DNA from: Palsa-1400 sp036501625
GTDB taxonomy: Bacteria; Verrucomicrobiota; Verrucomicrobiia; Limisphaerales; Palsa-1400
Assembly (NCBI GenBank): GCA_036501625.1
Contig: DASXZY010000045.1
Span: 208,917 to 272,916 of the forward strand
Direction of reading: 5' to 3'
Length of the DNA: 64,000 nt
The notes under the pieces are model-generated. The model saw only the letters and a program-made list of their open reading frames with translations. It had not been told where the DNA came from and did no database searches. This document shows positions 28,950-37,781 of the stretch, piece by piece. Numbering within the stretch: the first letter of the stretch is position 1; the number at the start of each line of letters is the position of its first letter. A program made the translations under genes and the position numbers.

Positions 28950-28988
28950 AACCCGGAGCGGCTTGTGCTGCTCTGGGTTTTCTGTTTT
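28950..28988 (+). terminator. Terminator or attenuator between fecR and the cyclase gene
   Basis: AAACCC (28950-28955) pairs with GGGTTT (28976-28981), with inner GAGC/GCTC pairing, followed by TCTGTTTTA. It would leave only part of the transcripts to enter the cyclase gene. Confidence 0.6.
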
Positions 28989-29003
28989 ATTATGCGAGTG
29001 CGC

Positions 29004-31319
29004 ATGACGTTTCTCAAATCGCCAACCTTCCTCATCGCCGCGATTGTGATACTTGGGGTTGGCATTTTGGAAATGACGCACGCCTTATTTCGCCTCGAAT
29101 TGATGACCTTCGATTGGCGCGTGCGTTTGGCCCATCGATTTCACAGCGTGGCCCCAAACAGCGCCACCAATCTTGGGTTGGTTGAAATTACCGACAACAC
29201 CATTGTCGCCGTCAAAAATGGCAAACTCGGCTTCGATTACGGTTTATATTGGCCGCGCGATGTTTATGCCGCGGCAATCAAGGAACTTTCGGCCCAGGGA
29301 GTGAAAGCGGCCGGCCTGGACGTGCTCTTTGGCGAATCTCGCGATGATCACGCCCTGTTGGCCATGCCGGACAACACATTTGTTCAGCCGGACGATGTTT
29401 TTGCGGCGCAACTGAAGGAATCGGGGAACGTCATTTTGGCTGCGGACCAGTTAGTGATGCCGATTGCGAAATTTCGCACCAACGCCTGGGGTGTTGGCAA
29501 TATCACCGTCGATCGCGATGCCGATGGCGTCTTGCGGCGTGTGCGCGCCTGCCAGAATTACCGCGCTTGGGACCCCAGTATTCAGGACGCTGCCGCGCAG
29601 TTGGAGTGGGACCTGGAAAAAACGATCGATGACCGCGCCAATCACACCATCACTTTCTTCAGCCTCGTCAAAAACGAACCCTTCCCCTACAAGACTGACG
29701 ATGAGGGTCGAATCACTTCGACCAATCTTGCGAAGCTGTTGCCGCCGGGATTTCCGGACAAAATCCAGCCTTACCAAAACTACCGGGCTTGGGCCATGGG
29801 CATTCTTCTCGCGGCTTACGAACTGAAATTGGACCTCAAGACGGCCGAGATTAAGCCAAACTTGATTGTGCTCCACGGCCCCAATGGCCTCACGCGCTCG
29901 ATTCCTGTGGATGATCACGGATCCTTTTACATCGATTGGTCCCTGAAAGAAAATGATCCTCAAGTGTATCAACAGCCCTTCGAGGTGGTGTTGGGCGCCG
30001 CGCAGGAACGTAAACACAACGAGCCAGTAGCCAGCCTGTGGAAAGGCAAACTGGCCATCGTCGGCTCAACAGCCACCGGCAACGACCTGTCCGACGTAGG
30101 CGCCACGCCGCTAAACAACCGGACGTTTCTCGCCAGCAAACATTTAAACGTCGCGAACTCGCTTATCAGCGGGAGGTTCATTGAGCGGACACCGCTCATT
30201 TTGAATCTGCTCCTGATCGCTCTCATCGGCATCTTTTCCTCCTGGATTACGTGGCGGACCGAGAAAGCCTACCAGGGTTCTCTCATCATGCTGGCTGTGG
30301 CGGCTGTTTATATTTCGGCCAGCGCGTTCTTTTACATCGAATGGCGAATTTGGGTGCCGATATTTCTGCCGCTGATTGGCGCCGGACTCATCACCCACAC
30401 TTCGACCATGGTCCACCGGGTGCATTTCGAGCAATCGGAAAAGAAGAAGGTCAAACAGCTTTTCTCGCGCGTGCTTTCTCCGGATGTTGTCAACGAAGTC
30501 TTGAAAAAGGATTCGCTCCAGGCCGAAGGCCAGCGCCGCGAGATCACGATCTATTTTGCCGACGTGCGCGGATTTACCGAACTGACCGACGTCACGCAGG
30601 CGCAGGCCGTCGAATACGTCAAAGGACACAACCTGGCCGAAGTCGAGGCCGAGGCTTATTTCGACGCCCAAGCCAAGGAAACGCTTGAAACGGTCAGCCT
30701 TTACCTGGGGCTGATTGCCGACATCGTAAAGAGCCACAAAGGCACTCTGGACAAATACATTGGCGATTGCGTAATGGCCTTTTGGGGCGCGCCCCTCGAT
30801 GATCCGCAGCACGCCCTGCATGCGGTCCAAGCCGCCATCGACGCCCAGCGCGCCATGGCCGAAGTCAACCAAACGCGCCAAAAGAAAAATCAGGCGCGCG
30901 CGGAGGAAAACGTCGAGCGCGAGCGCCAGGGATTGCCCTTGCTGCAGGCGCTTCCCGTGCTGGCGATGGGCACGGGCATCAACACCGGCGTATCCATCGT
31001 CGGTTTCATGGGCTCGGAGAATCATCTGCTCAACTACACGGCCTTCGGTCGCGAGGTCAATCTGGCCAGCCGGCTGGAGGGCGTTTCCGGCCACGGTCGC
31101 ATCATTATTGGGGAGGCCACCTATCTCGCGCTCAAACGGGACGACCCGGAATTGGCCGGCAAGTGCCTTGAATGGGCGCCACGCACCGTCAAAGGCTTCC
31201 GCGGAGCCGTCCGCATCTATGAAGTTGTCTGGCAGCCTGCCACCGGCGTCCTGCAGCAACCCGGAGAGAATACCGATATCCGCATCACCCGTCCCGCCGC
31301 AAGCCAGCCGCGCGGCTAA
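29004..31319 (+). CDS. CHASE2-domain adenylate/guanylate cyclase
   Basis: About 771 aa from the ATG at 29004 (others at 28992 and 28965). One N-terminal helix, a periplasmic CHASE2 sensor (~25-385; GLVEITDNTI, WPRDVYAAAI, AAGLDVLFGE), three membrane helices (~398-470), then a class III cyclase domain (~512-745). Metal Asp residues are in FADVRGFTE and KYIGDCVMAFWG; the base-recognition Lys (LDKYIGD) and Thr (NYTAFG) indicate ATP, and Asn/Arg in VNLASRLEG are present, so it should be active. The domain has two extra helical inserts relative to simple cyclases. It probably makes cAMP in response to a periplasmic cue. Confidence 0.93.
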   Translation: MTFLKSPTFLIAAIVILGVGILEMTHALFRLELMTFDWRVRLAHRFHSVAPNSATNLGLVEITDNTIVAVKNGKLGFDYGLYWPRDVYAAAIKELSAQGVKAAGLDVLFGESRDDHALLAMPDNTFVQPDDVFAAQLKESGNVILAADQLVMPIAKFRTNAWGVGNITVDRDADGVLRRVRACQNYRAWDPSIQDAAAQLEWDLEKTIDDRANHTITFFSLVKNEPFPYKTDDEGRITSTNLAKLLPPGFPDKIQPYQNYRAWAMGILLAAYELKLDLKTAEIKPNLIVLHGPNGLTRSIPVDDHGSFYIDWSLKENDPQVYQQPFEVVLGAAQERKHNEPVASLWKGKLAIVGSTATGNDLSDVGATPLNNRTFLASKHLNVANSLISGRFIERTPLILNLLLIALIGIFSSWITWRTEKAYQGSLIMLAVAAVYISASAFFYIEWRIWVPIFLPLIGAGLITHTSTMVHRVHFEQSEKKKVKQLFSRVLSPDVVNEVLKKDSLQAEGQRREITIYFADVRGFTELTDVTQAQAVEYVKGHNLAEVEAEAYFDAQAKETLETVSLYLGLIADIVKSHKGTLDKYIGDCVMAFWGAPLDDPQHALHAVQAAIDAQRAMAEVNQTRQKKNQARAEENVERERQGLPLLQALPVLAMGTGINTGVSIVGFMGSENHLLNYTAFGREVNLASRLEGVSGHGRIIIGEATYLALKRDDPELAGKCLEWAPRTVKGFRGAVRIYEVVWQPATGVLQQPGENTDIRITRPAASQPRG

Positions 31320-31360
31320 ATTCGCTTTCGCGGCGCAACCGGTTTGTTACAATCCGCCCC

Positions 31361-33334
31361 ATGACACGAAAAGATCTATGGCGTGTGCTGCCGGTATGTC
31401 TGGCGCTGGGACTCGGCGTCATCGGCCTTTACGCCCCGGCTTTCACCTTTGGTTTTATCAGCTATGACGATCCCCTCTATGTAGTCAACAATCCGCACAT
31501 CAACCACGGGCTGGCACAGGCTTTTGGCTGGGCCTTCGCGTCCGGCTATGGCCATGCGTGGCAGCCGCTGGCGTGGCTTTCTCATGCCATGGATTGCCAG
31601 ATGTTCGGCCTCAAACCGGCGGGCCATCACGCTGTCAATGTGATTCTGCACGCCCTTAATTCCGTGCTGGTTTTTCTGGTGTTGCGCCAGTTGACCGGCG
31701 CCTTCTGGCGCAGTGCCGCGGTGGCCGCCTTCTTCGCCTGGCATCCACTGCACGTCGAGGATGCCGCGTGGATTTCCGAGCGCAAAGAGCTTCTGTCCGC
31801 CTTTTTCTGGCTGCTCACGGTCTGGGCCTACGCCCTTTACGTCAAGTCGAGGCAAGCCCAATCTTCAACGTCCTGGCGCTACTACGCGGGCGCGGTTGTC
31901 CTATTCGTATTGACGCTTTTGTGCGGCCCGGTTGGTGTGACATTGCCCATTATCCTGTTGTTGCTGGATTGGTGGCCGTTGGGGCGCCTGGCCGCGACGC
32001 CGGAACAGCCTGCTTCCAAACGCGCCAGGTTTCTGCTGGTCGAAAAAATTCCCTTCGTCGCCTTATCGATTGTCACATGCATCGTGTCGGCCATCGCCAT
32101 TCGCCGTGATCAATTGGCGGACCCCATGGCGGGGCTTCCGTTTCGGATTCGTTTTGTCACCGCGGGCATGTCATTTTTTCATTATCTTTGGAAGTCGGTC
32201 TGGCCGGCGGACTTGGGCACGCCCTACCCGTTCGTGCTGCACGTGCCAAAATTGGAATTGATCGGCGCGGCCTTGGTTTTGATTGCGATAACCGCCGCCG
32301 TTGGATGGGCTTGGAAAACGCGCCCTTACGGCTTGGCTGGATGGTTCTGGTTTTTAGCCGCGCTGCTGCCCGTGGTCAACCTCTTCCAATCCGGCGCGCA
32401 ACCGATGGCGGACCGCTACATGTATATTCCGTCCATTGGCTTGTGGATGCTGATTTGCTGGGCGGCGTACGACGTGGCGGGATTGGCCCATGCCGGCCGC
32501 GTTGCCCTGGGCGGATTGTGCGCCGTTTTGCTGGCGGCCTGTTGCGTGCTCTGTTGGATTCAACTTGGCACCTGGAGAGACGACTCCACTCTTCTCGCGC
32601 GCATCCCGGACTCCGGTTCCAACGCCTTCGGCCACGCGCAATACGCGAACTTTCTCTTGCGCCAGGGAAAGCCCAACGAGGCTCATGCCGAATGCCAGCA
32701 AGCCATCGACATCACGCCGGACAACGCGAAATTCGCGGCCTTGATGGGCGACATTCTCCTCGAGCAGCGCAAGGTGGATGAGGCTGTCAAAGAATTTCAA
32801 TCCGCCCTTGGCATGGACCACAATTGTGAAATCGCGCGCTTCGGCCTGGGACGCGCTTTCGTGGCCCAGCGCCGCGTGCCGGATGCGGCGGCGGAGTTCA
32901 AGGCCATTATTCTTGACGATCCAAACAATTTCGACGCTCACAATTGGCTCGCTCGAATCGACATCGCCCAAAACAAACCGGCCGCCGCCGCCGACGAATT
33001 CCGCCTCTCGTTGAAAACGGAAATCAACCAACCCACCACCTTGAACGATTTGGCCTGGCTGTTATCCACCGACCCGCACCCGGAGATTCGCAAAGGCGAC
33101 GAAGCTGTCAAATTGGCCCAGCGCGCCTGCACGCTGACGCAAGGCCGGGAGCCTAGATTCATCGGCACGCTGGCGGCGGCGTTTGCCGAAACCGGAGACT
33201 TTGACCGGGCCGTGACCGCGGGAAAACGCGCGTACGACCTGGCTTTGAAGCAAGGGCGAAAAGATTTGGCGGACACAAACTCTGAGTTGGAAGCCCTCTA
33301 CCGTGCACGCAAGCCTTTCCACCAACAGCCCTGA
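31361..33334 (+). CDS. Polytopic membrane protein with C-terminal TPR repeats (TMTC/DUF1736-like)
   Basis: 657 aa. About ten membrane helices occupy residues 8-410. The first external loop has SYDDPLYVVNNPHI, followed by HPLHVEDAAWISERKELLS, both hallmarks of TMTC-type and bacterial glycosyltransferase-like TPR membrane proteins. TPR units fill ~425-650. Eukaryotic TMTCs are protein O-mannosyltransferases; bacterial relatives are thought to be GT-C enzymes, but no substrate is known. It starts 41 bp after the cyclase stop. Confidence 0.8.
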   Translation: MTRKDLWRVLPVCLALGLGVIGLYAPAFTFGFISYDDPLYVVNNPHINHGLAQAFGWAFASGYGHAWQPLAWLSHAMDCQMFGLKPAGHHAVNVILHALNSVLVFLVLRQLTGAFWRSAAVAAFFAWHPLHVEDAAWISERKELLSAFFWLLTVWAYALYVKSRQAQSSTSWRYYAGAVVLFVLTLLCGPVGVTLPIILLLLDWWPLGRLAATPEQPASKRARFLLVEKIPFVALSIVTCIVSAIAIRRDQLADPMAGLPFRIRFVTAGMSFFHYLWKSVWPADLGTPYPFVLHVPKLELIGAALVLIAITAAVGWAWKTRPYGLAGWFWFLAALLPVVNLFQSGAQPMADRYMYIPSIGLWMLICWAAYDVAGLAHAGRVALGGLCAVLLAACCVLCWIQLGTWRDDSTLLARIPDSGSNAFGHAQYANFLLRQGKPNEAHAECQQAIDITPDNAKFAALMGDILLEQRKVDEAVKEFQSALGMDHNCEIARFGLGRAFVAQRRVPDAAAEFKAIILDDPNNFDAHNWLARIDIAQNKPAAAADEFRLSLKTEINQPTTLNDLAWLLSTDPHPEIRKGDEAVKLAQRACTLTQGREPRFIGTLAAAFAETGDFDRAVTAGKRAYDLALKQGRKDLADTNSELEALYRARKPFHQQP

Positions 33335-33366
33335 GCATTCTTGCCCTCGCGCGCGCTTGCGGTAAG

Positions 33367-36300
33367 TTGAAAGCGATGGGTGATCATGTGACCGAACGCG
33401 CCTCGGCGCTGGCGGCTCAGTTGCTTCAAGCCGCCTTGGCGGAGCAGTCCCCAAAAGAGCGCCACGACTCCGCGCGATTGGGCCGGATGATGCGCGATCC
33501 CCAGGGCAAAGCGTTCACCGTGCGAATGGCAGACCAGATTTTTCGCAGCCACGACCCTCGCCGCCAGGCCGGGCGTTTTTGCGCGCTCTTAGAACAATTC
33601 GGCTCGCCCATGTATCTTTCGCCCGCACAACGCTGGCTGATGCGCGCGGGCGCGCTGGCCTCGAGGATTTATCCCGGTTTTGCCATGCGCATCCTTGCCC
33701 GCCAATTGCGCAAGGACACCGAGTCCGTCATTTTGCCGGCCGAGCCAGGGCCGTTCCATCGCTATCTGGCGGCGCGCCGCGCGGGCGGAACGGGCGTGAT
33801 TGTCAACCAATTGGGCGAAGCCGTTCTGAGCGAGCGCGAAGCGGAATGGCGCCTGGACGCCCTGCTTGGCCTGCTCCAGGACCCCGAAGTCGATGCCGTC
33901 TCCGTCAAGTTTTCCGCCATTCACAGCCAGATCAATCTTCTCGATTGGGAAGGAACGCTGGCCTCGCTCGCGGAACGGCTTCGCCGGCTGTATCGCGCCG
34001 CGCTGCCGGCCCGAAAATTCGTTAATCTTGACATGGAGGAATACCGGGATTTGCGCCTGACCATGGCCGTTTTTGAGCGCGTCTTGGACGAGCCGGAATT
34101 TCTCTCCATGCGCGCGGGCCTCGTGCTCCAGGCCTATTTGCCCGATAGCTGGCCGGCCTTGCAACACCTGGCGGATTGGGCTTTGGCCCGCGCGGCCGCC
34201 GGCGGCGCGCCCATTAAATTGCGCCTGGTCAAAGGCGCCAATCTGGCCATGGAATCGGTGGAGGCCGAATGGCACAGCTGGCCGCGCGCGACCTATGACA
34301 GCAAGGACGAGACGGACGCGAATTTCTGCCGGATGCTCGATTTCGCCTGCGACGAGCGGCGCGCGCGGGCCATGAACGTGGCCATCGGCAGTCATAATCT
34401 ATTTGACGTCGCGCTGGGACTGGTTTTGCGCGAGGAGCGCGGCCTGGGTGCGCTCGTCCACTTTGAAATGCTCGAGGGGATGGCGCCGCCGCAGGCCCGC
34501 GCCGTCCAGCGGGCCGCCGGGGAGATGATCCTTTACGCGCCGGTGGTGTATCGCGCCCATTTCAACAGCGCGCTCACTTACCTGCTGCGGCGCCTGGACG
34601 AAAATACGACGCCCAAAAATTTCCTGCGCGACTTGTTCGACTTGACGCCAGAAAGCGATTCGTGGAAGCAGCAGCGCGCGCGGTTTAAGGCCAGTTGGGA
34701 GAATCGAGGCTCCGTTGCCACGCAAACGCGCCGCGCGACACCTTGCCCATTGCCGCCCGATCGCTTCGCCAATGCGCCAGATTCGGATTGGACCCAGCAG
34801 TCCCACCGCGCGGCCTTGGCGGACGCTCTCTCACGATGGCGGCTGGATTCCCAATCCGTGCCCGCAGCCGCGAATGCGGAGGCGGCGCTGTCTTCGGTCC
34901 GCGCGGCCCAGCCCGCGTGGGAAGCCATAGGATGGGAGCGCCGCGCCGCGCTGTTGCGCCAATGCGCGGACACGATGGAACAAGGGCGCTTCGACGCCAT
35001 CGCCTGCATGGTGCATGACGCCAAGAAAACGGCCGGCGAAGCCGATGTCGAAGTTTCTGAAGCGATTGATTTCGCCCGCTATTACTCGCGCTTTCGGCCA
35101 TATCCAAATTTGCGCGCGCGAGCGCTGGGCGTGGCGGCAGTGACGCCGCCGTGGAATTTCCCCTACGCGATTCCCTGCGGCGGCGTGCTGGCCGCGCTCA
35201 TGGCGGGCAATGCGGTTGTGCTAAAGCCCGCGCCGGAAACAGCCGCCACCGCATGGCGCCTGGCCCAGCAACTCTGGTCGGCCGGCATTCCGCGCGAAGT
35301 CCTCTGTTTCCTGCCGTGCGACGAGGCCGCCGCCGGCCGCGCTTTAATCACGGACAAGCGCGTGGCGGCTGTCATTTTGACTGGGGCATTCCAAACGGCG
35401 CGTCTGTTTCTTGATTGGCGCCCGTCACTGCGGCTCTTCGCGGAAACCAGCGGGAAAAACAGCCTCATCATCACTGCCCAGGCCGACCGCGATCTGGCCA
35501 TCAAAGACCTCGTCAAATCCGCCTTCGGCCATGCGGGCCAAAAGTGCAGCGCGGCCAGCCTGGCCATTCTCGAAGCGGAAGTCTATGACGATCCCGCCTT
35601 CCGCGCGCAATTGCGCGATGCCGCCGCCAGCCTGCCCGCTGGCCCGGCCTCGAATCCGGCCAGCGCCGTCACTCCGCTGATCCGTCCGCCCGGCGATGCT
35701 TTGCGGCGGGCGCTGACGACGCTCGACCAGGGCGAAGAATGGCTGCTTGCTCCGCGACAAATCGGCGGCGATCCGTGCCTTTGGCCGCCGGGCATTAAAC
35801 TCGGCGTCCAACGCGGTTCGTGGTTCCACCGCACCGAATGTTTCGGGCCGGTCCTGGGCCTGATGCGCGCGAGGAATCTCGACGAAGCAATGGCGATTCA
35901 GAACGAAAGCGATTTTGGTCTGACAGCCGGGTTGCACTCGCTGGATGAGGAGGAAATCGCGCGCTGGCGCGAGCAAGTCGCGGCGGGCAATGCCTGCATC
36001 AACCGCGCCATCACCGGGGCCATCGTCCAGCGCCAGCCTTTCGGCGGATGGAAAGGTTCCAGTTTTGGCCCCGGCGCGAAAGCGGGCGGGCCGAACTACG
36101 TCGCGCAATTCGCCCGTTTCGAGGAATCCGGCGCACGGGCGGATAATTACGAGGAATGCTGGAACGAATACTTTTCCCGCGAGCATGATCCCACGGGTCT
36201 GCATTGCGAAAGCAACATCTTCCGCTACCGCCCATGCCGAGGCGTTGTGCTGCGATGGCCCGGCGGCGATGCCCGCGGCCTGGCTCTGGCGCGAAAGGCC

Positions 36301-36606
36301 GCGCAAGTCTGCCGCGTGCCGTTGCACATCAGCAGCGATGAATCCGAGGAAGCATTCGCCGCGCGCCTGCCGGCTTTGGCGGCGAAAGCTGAATTCTTGC
36401 GAACGGTCGCACCGCCTTCGGACGCTTTGCTCCGCGCCGCTTATTCAGCCGGCCTCAATTGGATCGACGCGCCGATTGTGTCCGAAGGACGCTGCGAATT
36501 AGTCCATTGGCTGCGCGAACAGAGCGTATCCGAAACCCGCCATCGTTACGGGTTGCTTCTTAACGCCGCCCCGCCAGAAAACAAAACAGTCCGAAGAGGA
36601 CAATGA
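33367..36606 (+). CDS. putA: Bifunctional proline dehydrogenase / L-glutamate-gamma-semialdehyde dehydrogenase
   Basis: 1079 aa (ATG 33367 or 33376). Residues ~40-440 are the FAD-dependent proline dehydrogenase barrel, with SVKFSAIHSQIN, KLRLVKGANLAMES and the family's AIGSHNLFDVALG. Residues ~500-960 are the NAD-dependent aldehyde dehydrogenase, with the catalytic Cys block FGHAGQKCSAAS and Glu in FAETSGKNS (usually AETGGKN). It converts proline to glutamate by channelling. There is no ribbon-helix-helix DNA-binding domain, so it is not self-regulating like E. coli PutA. The last 47 bp overlap the convergent gene. Confidence 0.95.
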   Translation: MKAMGDHVTERASALAAQLLQAALAEQSPKERHDSARLGRMMRDPQGKAFTVRMADQIFRSHDPRRQAGRFCALLEQFGSPMYLSPAQRWLMRAGALASRIYPGFAMRILARQLRKDTESVILPAEPGPFHRYLAARRAGGTGVIVNQLGEAVLSEREAEWRLDALLGLLQDPEVDAVSVKFSAIHSQINLLDWEGTLASLAERLRRLYRAALPARKFVNLDMEEYRDLRLTMAVFERVLDEPEFLSMRAGLVLQAYLPDSWPALQHLADWALARAAAGGAPIKLRLVKGANLAMESVEAEWHSWPRATYDSKDETDANFCRMLDFACDERRARAMNVAIGSHNLFDVALGLVLREERGLGALVHFEMLEGMAPPQARAVQRAAGEMILYAPVVYRAHFNSALTYLLRRLDENTTPKNFLRDLFDLTPESDSWKQQRARFKASWENRGSVATQTRRATPCPLPPDRFANAPDSDWTQQSHRAALADALSRWRLDSQSVPAAANAEAALSSVRAAQPAWEAIGWERRAALLRQCADTMEQGRFDAIACMVHDAKKTAGEADVEVSEAIDFARYYSRFRPYPNLRARALGVAAVTPPWNFPYAIPCGGVLAALMAGNAVVLKPAPETAATAWRLAQQLWSAGIPREVLCFLPCDEAAAGRALITDKRVAAVILTGAFQTARLFLDWRPSLRLFAETSGKNSLIITAQADRDLAIKDLVKSAFGHAGQKCSAASLAILEAEVYDDPAFRAQLRDAAASLPAGPASNPASAVTPLIRPPGDALRRALTTLDQGEEWLLAPRQIGGDPCLWPPGIKLGVQRGSWFHRTECFGPVLGLMRARNLDEAMAIQNESDFGLTAGLHSLDEEEIARWREQVAAGNACINRAITGAIVQRQPFGGWKGSSFGPGAKAGGPNYVAQFARFEESGARADNYEECWNEYFSREHDPTGLHCESNIFRYRPCRGVVLRWPGGDARGLALARKAAQVCRVPLHISSDESEEAFAARLPALAAKAEFLRTVAPPSDALLRAAYSAGLNWIDAPIVSEGRCELVHWLREQSVSETRHRYGLLLNAAPPENKTVRRGQ

Positions 36607-37075
36607 CGAGAATCAAAGCCAGTGCGATGAAACGGTTGCGGGCCACCCGCTTCTCGAAGCGCAATGGGCGCAATCCTTGGATGTTCCCGGCCGCCAGATA
36701 ATTCACCAGTTTTGGATTGGCGGCAGGCGGGCCGTTGAAATGCCTCTTGAGGCGTTCGAGCAGCCTCACAGGACCGAAGCTGGGCGCGCCCGGTTCGCTG
36801 AACGGATCGGCGTGCGCGTGCGGTTGCGGCTCTTCTTTAAGCTGCTTCAGGTCTACGCGCTCGAAAACCGGTTCGCCGTTGCGCTTGGCGGCGGCTGCGG
36901 TGCGGATGGCGGCCGGCGAACCCGGCGGATAGGCAGTGGATCGAAGGCGCCGGGGGTCTTCCGGCACGGCCTCCTGGTTCAATTGCTTGATCCGCGATTC
37001 CAACTCCTCGATGCGGGCCGTCAACTGGCGCGAGCGTTGGGAAAGGGGATCCGTTTTTTTCTGAAAGAACCCCAT
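36560..37075 (-). CDS. Small coiled-coil protein with C-terminal membrane anchor, in smc operon
   Basis: 171 aa from the ATG at 37075 (the frame is open to 37282 without a plausible start). Residues ~8-35 form a coiled coil (SRQLTARIEELESRIKQL). The middle is Pro/Ala-rich, and residues ~148-168 are one membrane helix (FIALALILVIVLFGLFCF). No family recognised. It begins eight bases after the preceding gene's stop and overlaps putA convergently. Confidence 0.7.
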   Translation of the reverse strand: MGFFQKKTDPLSQRSRQLTARIEELESRIKQLNQEAVPEDPRRLRSTAYPPGSPAAIRTAAAAKRNGEPVFERVDLKQLKEEPQPHAHADPFSEPGAPSFGPVRLLERLKRHFNGPPAANPKLVNYLAAGNIQGLRPLRFEKRVARNRFIALALILVIVLFGLFCFLAGRR

Positions 37076-37083
37076 GCGCACGA

Positions 37084-37755
37084 TCAGCGCCGCAACAACA
37101 GCGCCAAAAATATGCCGGCGCCCAGCAGCGCCAGCGGCCAGGTCAGCGCCAGCCCGACTTTGCACAGTCCCACCAAGTCCGTTTCCGGCGGGAAGATCGA
37201 GCGGTTCGGCGCCGCAGCCGGTTCTTCGGCGTCCTTCGCGATGCCGGCCAGCACGGGAAATTTCATCCGCGCGGAATTCCACTCCATGCGCGCGTTTTCA
37301 ATGGTCGTCGAGGCGCGGGTTAATTCGAGGCTGTGGTTTTCCGCCGTCCAAGATTGTTCGTCGATGGCCTGCACTTTATTGACAGCCACGCGGAACTCGG
37401 CGAGCGTGCGCGCCATCGCCTCGGTTTCGCGGCGCGCGTTCAATTCCGCCTCCTCCAGCAAGACGATGCCGCGGGTGAGGTGCTGGAGCATTTCGTCGCG
37501 GCCCGTTTTGAATTCCACCTGGCGGCGGCGCAATTCCTCCAAGCCCGCCCGCTCCCTCTCCAGTTCCTCCTGGGCCCGCTTCAGTTCGGCCAGTTTGATT
37601 TGCTTCTCGCTGACCAGCGCCTCGATCTCCTCGCGCGTGGGCGGGCGGCCGGACGTGTTCGCGCCAGGAGCCGGCGCGGCCCCGGCGGATGGGCGGGCCG
37701 GTTGAAAATCGCTGTCAATAAATTCACCAGTATCATGATGAGCGGACATAGGCAT
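37084..37755 (-). CDS. Coiled-coil protein with C-terminal membrane anchor, in smc operon
   Basis: 223 aa (ATG 37755, alternative 37749). A disordered N-terminus is followed by a long coiled coil (~42-130, EEIEALVSEKQIKLAEL...) and a membrane helix near the C-terminus (~200-220, LTWPLALLGAGIFLALLL). It starts 26 bp after smc ends. No family recognised. The tail-anchored topology is shared with its neighbour. Confidence 0.72.
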   Translation of the reverse strand: MPMSAHHDTGEFIDSDFQPARPSAGAAPAPGANTSGRPPTREEIEALVSEKQIKLAELKRAQEELERERAGLEELRRRQVEFKTGRDEMLQHLTRGIVLLEEAELNARRETEAMARTLAEFRVAVNKVQAIDEQSWTAENHSLELTRASTTIENARMEWNSARMKFPVLAGIAKDAEEPAAAPNRSIFPPETDLVGLCKVGLALTWPLALLGAGIFLALLLRR

Positions 37756-37781
37756 AATAGTTAAGGTTCTTCAGGCAATTG

